A stretch of DNA of 8,988 nucleotides from Candidatus Altarchaeota archaeon (lineage in GTDB: Archaea > SpSt-1190): NCBI GenBank assembly GCA_018221025.1, contig JAAOXX010000060.1, positions 1 to 8,988 of the forward strand. Direction: 5' to 3'. Positions within the stretch are counted from its first letter, which is position 1; each line of letters opens with the position of its first letter. The notes below the pieces were generated by a model, which made no database searches, had not been told where the DNA came from, and saw only the letters and a program-made list of their open reading frames with translations. Shown in pieces: positions 5,539 through 8,988 of the stretch. A program made the position numbers and the translations under genes.

Positions 5539-6837
5539 CAAAACTGCCGCTGCTTTCTCTGGGGACGAGACTAGTGGAAGCTTATCAAACAACGAGTTGA
5601 TTCCACTAGCATATGCACCAGGAGGGGATACAATAACAATTGGTTTATCTTCTTCTGCGAAACCTTGCAGGACATCAACAATTTCCGAATTAAGTCTTGG
5701 TAATTGCATAAGAATTACTACAATAATTCCATCAACCTCGTCGTCTTTAATTAGGGCTTCCATTGAAATCGCAAACATCTCAGGAGTGGCGTCACCAGTC
5801 AAGTCAATTGGATTCGCAACTGAAACCCTTTCTGGGAATTTTTCAGACAGACCAGAAACTGTTTCTTCAGAGAGTTTTGCAATTTTCATATCAAGAGCTT
5901 CAACACCATCACTAGCCATAACTCCGAAACCACCGCCACATGTGATGATTCCAACACGGTGAACCTTTTTTTTCCAGATACTCCGTGCCTTAAGCGCGAG
6001 AAGGAATTCCTCGGGTCCTTGGGCCATACCCCAACCTAATTGAGTTACAACCCCTTCAAAGACCTTATAGTTTCCAGCAAGAGCACCAGTGTGGCTCTTA
6101 GCTGCCTTGATTCCGGCACTAGTTTTTCCCGCCTTCAAAACAATCACAGGCTTTTTGCCAGCCCGCGCAACCCGAATTAATTCTTTACCATCTTTTAGGC
6201 CCTCAACATAAAATCCAATTACTTTGGTTTCCTTATCTTTCATGAAGTAATCGAGAATTTCATAGTCGCTTACGTCTAGTTGGTTTCCATAACTTGCAAC
6301 TTTTGAAATTCCAAGCTTGACCTCACCTGCCCAATCAAGGACTGATGCAATTGTTGCACCACTCTGACTCAAAATACTAACATCCCCAATTGGTGGAGTT
6401 GGAAGTCTTGAAGCGGGAAGGAAAGTTACATTAAGGTTTTTGTGCGTATTCATCAATCCGAGGCAATTCGGTCCAAAAATCCGAATATTGTGTTTTTTAG
6501 CCACTTTGAGTAATGCAGCATCGAGGTCAGTTCTCCCAGACTCACCAAAACCTCCCGAAAGGATTAGTGCTGATTTCAGTCGTGGACCCGCCTCATCAAG
6601 AGCACCAGAAACCTTGTCTGCAGGAATTACAAAAATACCCAAGTCAGATTTAGGTACATTTTTAGCTGTGTAGACCCGTAGTCCATCAAGTTCCTTAATA
6701 TTGGGATTTACAGGATAGACTTCTCCTCCAAATTCCCCATGTATAAGATTTCGAAGAAGCACTCGTCCCGGTTTATCCAATGAGCGACTCGCACCAAAAA
6801 CTGCAATTGATTTTGGATTAAAGAAGATGTCTAACAC
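5524..6837 (-). CDS. acdA: ADP-forming acetate/acyl-CoA synthetase, alpha subunit
   Basis: This subunit belongs to the NDP-forming acyl-CoA synthetase family, which converts acyl-CoA, ADP and phosphate to acid, CoA and ATP in archaeal fermentative energy conservation. The 437 residues hold a CoA-binding Rossmann domain at about 1-130 (FNPKSIAVFGAS at 6-17, FGPNCLGLMN at 121-130). A succinyl-CoA-ligase-like domain spans about 148-285, with the phosphorylated histidine in KSHTGALAG (H249, close to His257 of the Pyrococcus enzyme as I recall). A third domain at about 293-437 carries GIITCGGGFGV and NPIDLTGDA. The ATP-grasp beta subunit is not fused and not in this window, so it must be encoded elsewhere. 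The acyl substrate is not determinable; the symbol is family-level. The start is a GTG: an in-frame TGA lies three codons upstream and the nearby ATG at 6839 is out of frame. It lies 30 nt downstream of cdc48, with a TATA-like element in the gap. Its C-terminus looks a few residues short compared with relatives. Confidence 0.9.
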   Translation of the reverse strand: MLDIFFNPKSIAVFGASRSLDKPGRVLLRNLIHGEFGGEVYPVNPNIKELDGLRVYTAKNVPKSDLGIFVIPADKVSGALDEAGPRLKSALILSGGFGESGRTDLDAALLKVAKKHNIRIFGPNCLGLMNTHKNLNVTFLPASRLPTPPIGDVSILSQSGATIASVLDWAGEVKLGISKVASYGNQLDVSDYEILDYFMKDKETKVIGFYVEGLKDGKELIRVARAGKKPVIVLKAGKTSAGIKAAKSHTGALAGNYKVFEGVVTQLGWGMAQGPEEFLLALKARSIWKKKVHRVGIITCGGGFGVMASDGVEALDMKIAKLSEETVSGLSEKFPERVSVANPIDLTGDATPEMFAISMEALIKDDEVDGIIVVILMQLPRLNSEIVDVLQGFAEEDKPIVIVSPPGAYASGINSLFDKLPLVSSPEKAAAVLSVLE

Positions 6838-6856
6838 ATAAACTCAAAGTAAGAGA

Positions 6857-6865
6857 GTTTAAAAT
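6857..6865 (-). promoter_or_regulatory. TATA-like promoter of the acyl-CoA synthetase gene
   Basis: On the minus strand the element reads ATTTTAAAC, with core TTTAAA centred about 24 nt before the GTG at 6837. It begins only a few bases after the cdc48 stop codon. The spacing predicts a leaderless transcript starting at the GTG, though read-through from cdc48 is also possible. No Shine-Dalgarno sequence precedes the GTG. Confidence 0.45.
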
Positions 6866-6867
6866 AA

Positions 6868-8988
6868 TCATCGGAAGTAAGACAAGTCTTCTTTTGGCAT
6901 TCGAGTTCGGAATGTCTTTCTCAAACTCGTGTAGATTTCAAGCATCTTCTCATTTAGACTCGGGCCAACTTTTTCAAGAGCATCTTGTAAGTCTTCCTGA
7001 GCAACGCTTGTGCGTTTTTCCCTGATTGCAAACATAGCAGCCTCTCTACATACGGCTTCGAGGTCGGCTCCACCGAAGTTCTTAGAAACTTCCGCAATAG
7101 CCTTCAAATTGACGTCTTTATCAAGGGGTATTGACGCTGTGTGAATCTCAAGAACTTTGAGTCTCGATTCACTATCGGGTTCTGTAACATATACAAATCT
7201 ATCAATTCTGCCGGGACGCAATAGGGCCGTATCAATTAATTCAGGACGGTTTGTTGCCGCAATAAAAATGACCCCTTCCCTTTTTTCAATGCCATCGAGC
7301 TCAGTCAGGAGTTGATTAACTACGCGTTCTGTAACTTTATTGGAGTCTGAACGCCTAGTGGGTGCAATTGAATCGAGTTCATCAAAGAAAACAATACATG
7401 GTGCAAGCTGTCTGGCCTTTCGGAATATTTCACGAACTGCTTTTTCACTTTCCCCGACCCATTTACTTAGAACTTCTGGACCCTTAACTGATATGAAATT
7501 TGCATTTGCCTCATTGGCGGCTGCCTTCGCAAGGAGAGTCTTACCACATCCAGGAGGACCATAGAGTAAAACACCACGCGGAGGTTTAATCCCCATTTTC
7601 TTAAATTTCTCAGGACTCTTTAGAGGCAGTTCAACACTCTCTTGAATTTCAATTTTAACGGCATCAAGACCGCCAACATCATCCCACTTAATTTTTGGAA
7701 CCTCGACTAAAACTTCTCTCAGTGCACTGGGCTCCACATCATTCAAGGCACCAATAAAGTCTTTCATAGTAACACGGAGATTCGCAATAATTTCCTTGGG
7801 AATCTTATCATCGAGATTAATTTTTGGTAGGATTTTTCGAATTGCAAGAAGGGCAGCCTCTTTTGCAAGACCAGCCAAGTCTGCACCAGTAAATCCAGGA
7901 GTTAATTCGGCCAACCTATCAAGGTCTACATCTTTAATTGGCATACCCTTTGTGTGAATCTGAAGAACCTCTTTTCTTCCCATCCTATCTGGGACACCAA
8001 TTGCAATTTCCCTATCAAATCGCCCGGGACGCCTCAGTGCCGAATCGAGAGAATCTGGACGATTAGTAGCCGCGATAACAACAACTTGTCCTCTTTCCTT
8101 CAGACCATCGAGGAGAGTCAAGAGTTGTGCAACAATTCGACCCTCAATTCCATAGAGGTCGTCTCGCTTACTCGCAATAGCATCAATTTCATCTACAAAA
8201 ATTATAGCGGGTGCATTTTTCTGCGCATTATCAAATATGCGTCTTAGTTTCTCTTCAGCTTCGCCTGCAAACTTACCAACAATTTCAGGACCATTAATAC
8301 TAATGAAATGTGCTTGCGTCTCATTTGCTACTGCCTTTGCAAGAAGAGTTTTACCACATCCAGGAGGACCATGCATCAGGACTCCTTTTGGTGGTTCAAT
8401 CCCAAGCTGTGCAAAAATTTCTGGGTGTTTAAGGGGGAGTTCAACAATCTCTCTTATTTTAGTCACAAGACTTCCCATACCCCCTATATCCTCATAGGTT
8501 ACGAACGGGCGTCTCATTACTTTTTCTTCAGAGACTTCAAGCATAATTGATGTATTCTCATTCACAAGGGTTGTATTTTTCGGCTCTACACCTTTAACAA
8601 TGAATTTTATTTGAGGGCCAAATAACGGTAGGGATATTTCCAAATCATATGTATAATCGGCCCTAAGGCCTTTTGGCAGAGGTCTTAGTGAAATTAAATC
8701 ACCCCGAGTCATAACCCTACCCTTTAGAAGTTTTGATATAACCTGTGCATCAAGGGAAGGCATTCTAATTTTACCAACAGGGGAAATTGAAAGTTTTTGA
8801 ATTGGAGCAAGTGGCGCCTTAGTAAGTCGTATTCGTTCTCCAACAATGGCACCCGAATTAGCCCTCATTAAACCATCCATCCTAATCCTTCCGAGACCAA
8901 TATCGCTCGGATAAGCATTCTCAATAATTGCAAAAGTTGTTTTTGACCCACGAACCATAACGGCATCACCAGGGGTTGCACCAATGAC
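6868..8988 (-). CDS. cdc48: Cdc48/VAT-type two-ring AAA+ ATPase, 5'-partial
   Basis: This is the archaeal homologue of p97/Cdc48, a hexameric ATPase that unfolds proteins, often for the 20S proteasome. The frame stays open to the right edge; upstream of the ATG at 8958 it still reads [10 protein letters not shown], part of the double-psi barrel, so that ATG is internal and roughly the first 30 or more residues are missing. Residues count from that ATG. The N-domain spans 1-150, with [16 protein letters not shown] typical of VAT. D1 has Walker A GPPGCGKT at 197-204, Walker B IIFVDEID at 252-259, sensor AATNR at 296-300 and arginine fingers in [10 protein letters not shown]2 has the same Walker A at 467-474, Walker B FFDELD at 524-529, AATNRPE and RRPGR-like LRPGRIDR. 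Pore loops read KFAG in D1 and KWVG in D2. Both rings look catalytically intact. The C-terminus ends DLSYFR, near but not equal to the HbYX proteasome-docking motif. The synthetase gene follows after 30 nt. Confidence 0.95.
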   Translation of the reverse strand, partial: VIGATPGDAVMVRGSKTTFAIIENAYPSDIGLGRIRMDGLMRANSGAIVGERIRLTKAPLAPIQKLSISPVGKIRMPSLDAQVISKLLKGRVMTRGDLISLRPLPKGLRADYTYDLEISLPLFGPQIKFIVKGVEPKNTTLVNENTSIMLEVSEEKVMRRPFVTYEDIGGMGSLVTKIREIVELPLKHPEIFAQLGIEPPKGVLMHGPPGCGKTLLAKAVANETQAHFISINGPEIVGKFAGEAEEKLRRIFDNAQKNAPAIIFVDEIDAIASKRDDLYGIEGRIVAQLLTLLDGLKERGQVVVIAATNRPDSLDSALRRPGRFDREIAIGVPDRMGRKEVLQIHTKGMPIKDVDLDRLAELTPGFTGADLAGLAKEAALLAIRKILPKINLDDKIPKEIIANLRVTMKDFIGALNDVEPSALREVLVEVPKIKWDDVGGLDAVKIEIQESVELPLKSPEKFKKMGIKPPRGVLLYGPPGCGKTLLAKAAANEANANFISVKGPEVLSKWVGESEKAVREIFRKARQLAPCIVFFDELDSIAPTRRSDSNKVTERVVNQLLTELDGIEKREGVIFIAATNRPELIDTALLRPGRIDRFVYVTEPDSESRLKVLEIHTASIPLDKDVNLKAIAEVSKNFGGADLEAVCREAAMFAIREKRTSVAQEDLQDALEKVGPSLNEKMLEIYTSLRKTFRTRMPKEDLSYFR

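Noticed and set aside
5462..5962. A 166-codon plus-strand frame across the gene junction
   Set aside because: It lies antisense to the well-conserved third domain of the acyl-CoA synthetase and overlaps the HEAAH gene in another frame. It has no promoter or motif.
6837..6839. ATG just upstream of the GTG start of the acyl-CoA synthetase
   Set aside because: It is out of frame and meets a stop after two codons. The GTG is in frame with the conserved N-terminal FNPKSIAVFGAS segment.
7541..8372. A 22-bp exact direct repeat at 7541-7562 and 8351-8372
   Set aside because: Both copies encode the Walker A motif of the D1 and D2 rings of the same cdc48 gene. Conserved protein sequence with the same codon choice explains it; it is not a mobile or regulatory repeat.
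8956..8958. ATG as the start of the cdc48 homologue
   Set aside because: The ten upstream in-frame codons to the window edge encode [10 protein letters not shown], which matches the conserved N-domain of this family, so the gene extends beyond the window.
1..8988. Search for tRNA/rRNA genes, CRISPR arrays, insertion sequences or defence genes
   Set aside because: No regularly spaced short repeats, transposase motifs, tRNA-like cloverleaf or rRNA stretches were seen. The window is filled by protein-coding genes, with gaps of 77 bp or less.

Overview
Organism. The window is archaeal. It encodes an archaeal-type tyrosyl-tRNA synthetase, a two-ring Cdc48/VAT AAA+ ATPase with its substrate-binding N-domain, an ADP-forming acyl-CoA synthetase alpha subunit, and a large cysteine-rich, sequon-rich surface protein with a C-terminal membrane anchor. 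None of the five visible start codons has a Shine-Dalgarno sequence. Each instead has a TATA-like element about 24-26 nt upstream, the expected spacing for leaderless archaeal transcripts. Moderately AT-rich DNA, very tight packing and convergent gene ends that overlap or nearly touch suggest a small, compact genome, perhaps a DPANN-type or related euryarchaeal lineage. That placement is inference; no marker here fixes the phylum. Layout: from the left edge, a 5'-truncated secreted or surface protein (1-2160), a small coiled-coil protein of unknown function (2192-2563) and tyrS (2604-3689) lie on the plus strand. An 11-helix amino-acid-permease-like transporter (3695-4795, minus) converges on tyrS with a 5-nt gap. 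A 77-bp divergent promoter region separates it from an unrecognised 221-residue protein carrying an HEAAH zinc-protease-like motif (4873-5538, plus). That gene overlaps by 15 bp the 3' end of the ADP-forming acyl-CoA synthetase alpha subunit (5524-6837, minus). Upstream of that gene, also on minus, is a cdc48 homologue (6868 to the right edge) that runs off the window and lacks the start of its N-domain. How the genes work together: most are independent housekeeping functions (translation, protein unfolding, acyl-CoA-linked energy conservation, nutrient uptake), each apparently with its own promoter. There is no clear operon except possibly cdc48 and the synthetase, which lie 30 nt apart on the same strand. 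I see no defence system, mobile element, CRISPR array, tRNA or rRNA. There is no gene-free stretch above 300 bases; the longest gap is the 77-bp divergent region. The parts least explained by known biology are the cysteine-rich surface protein, the orphan HEAAH protein and the small coiled-coil protein.
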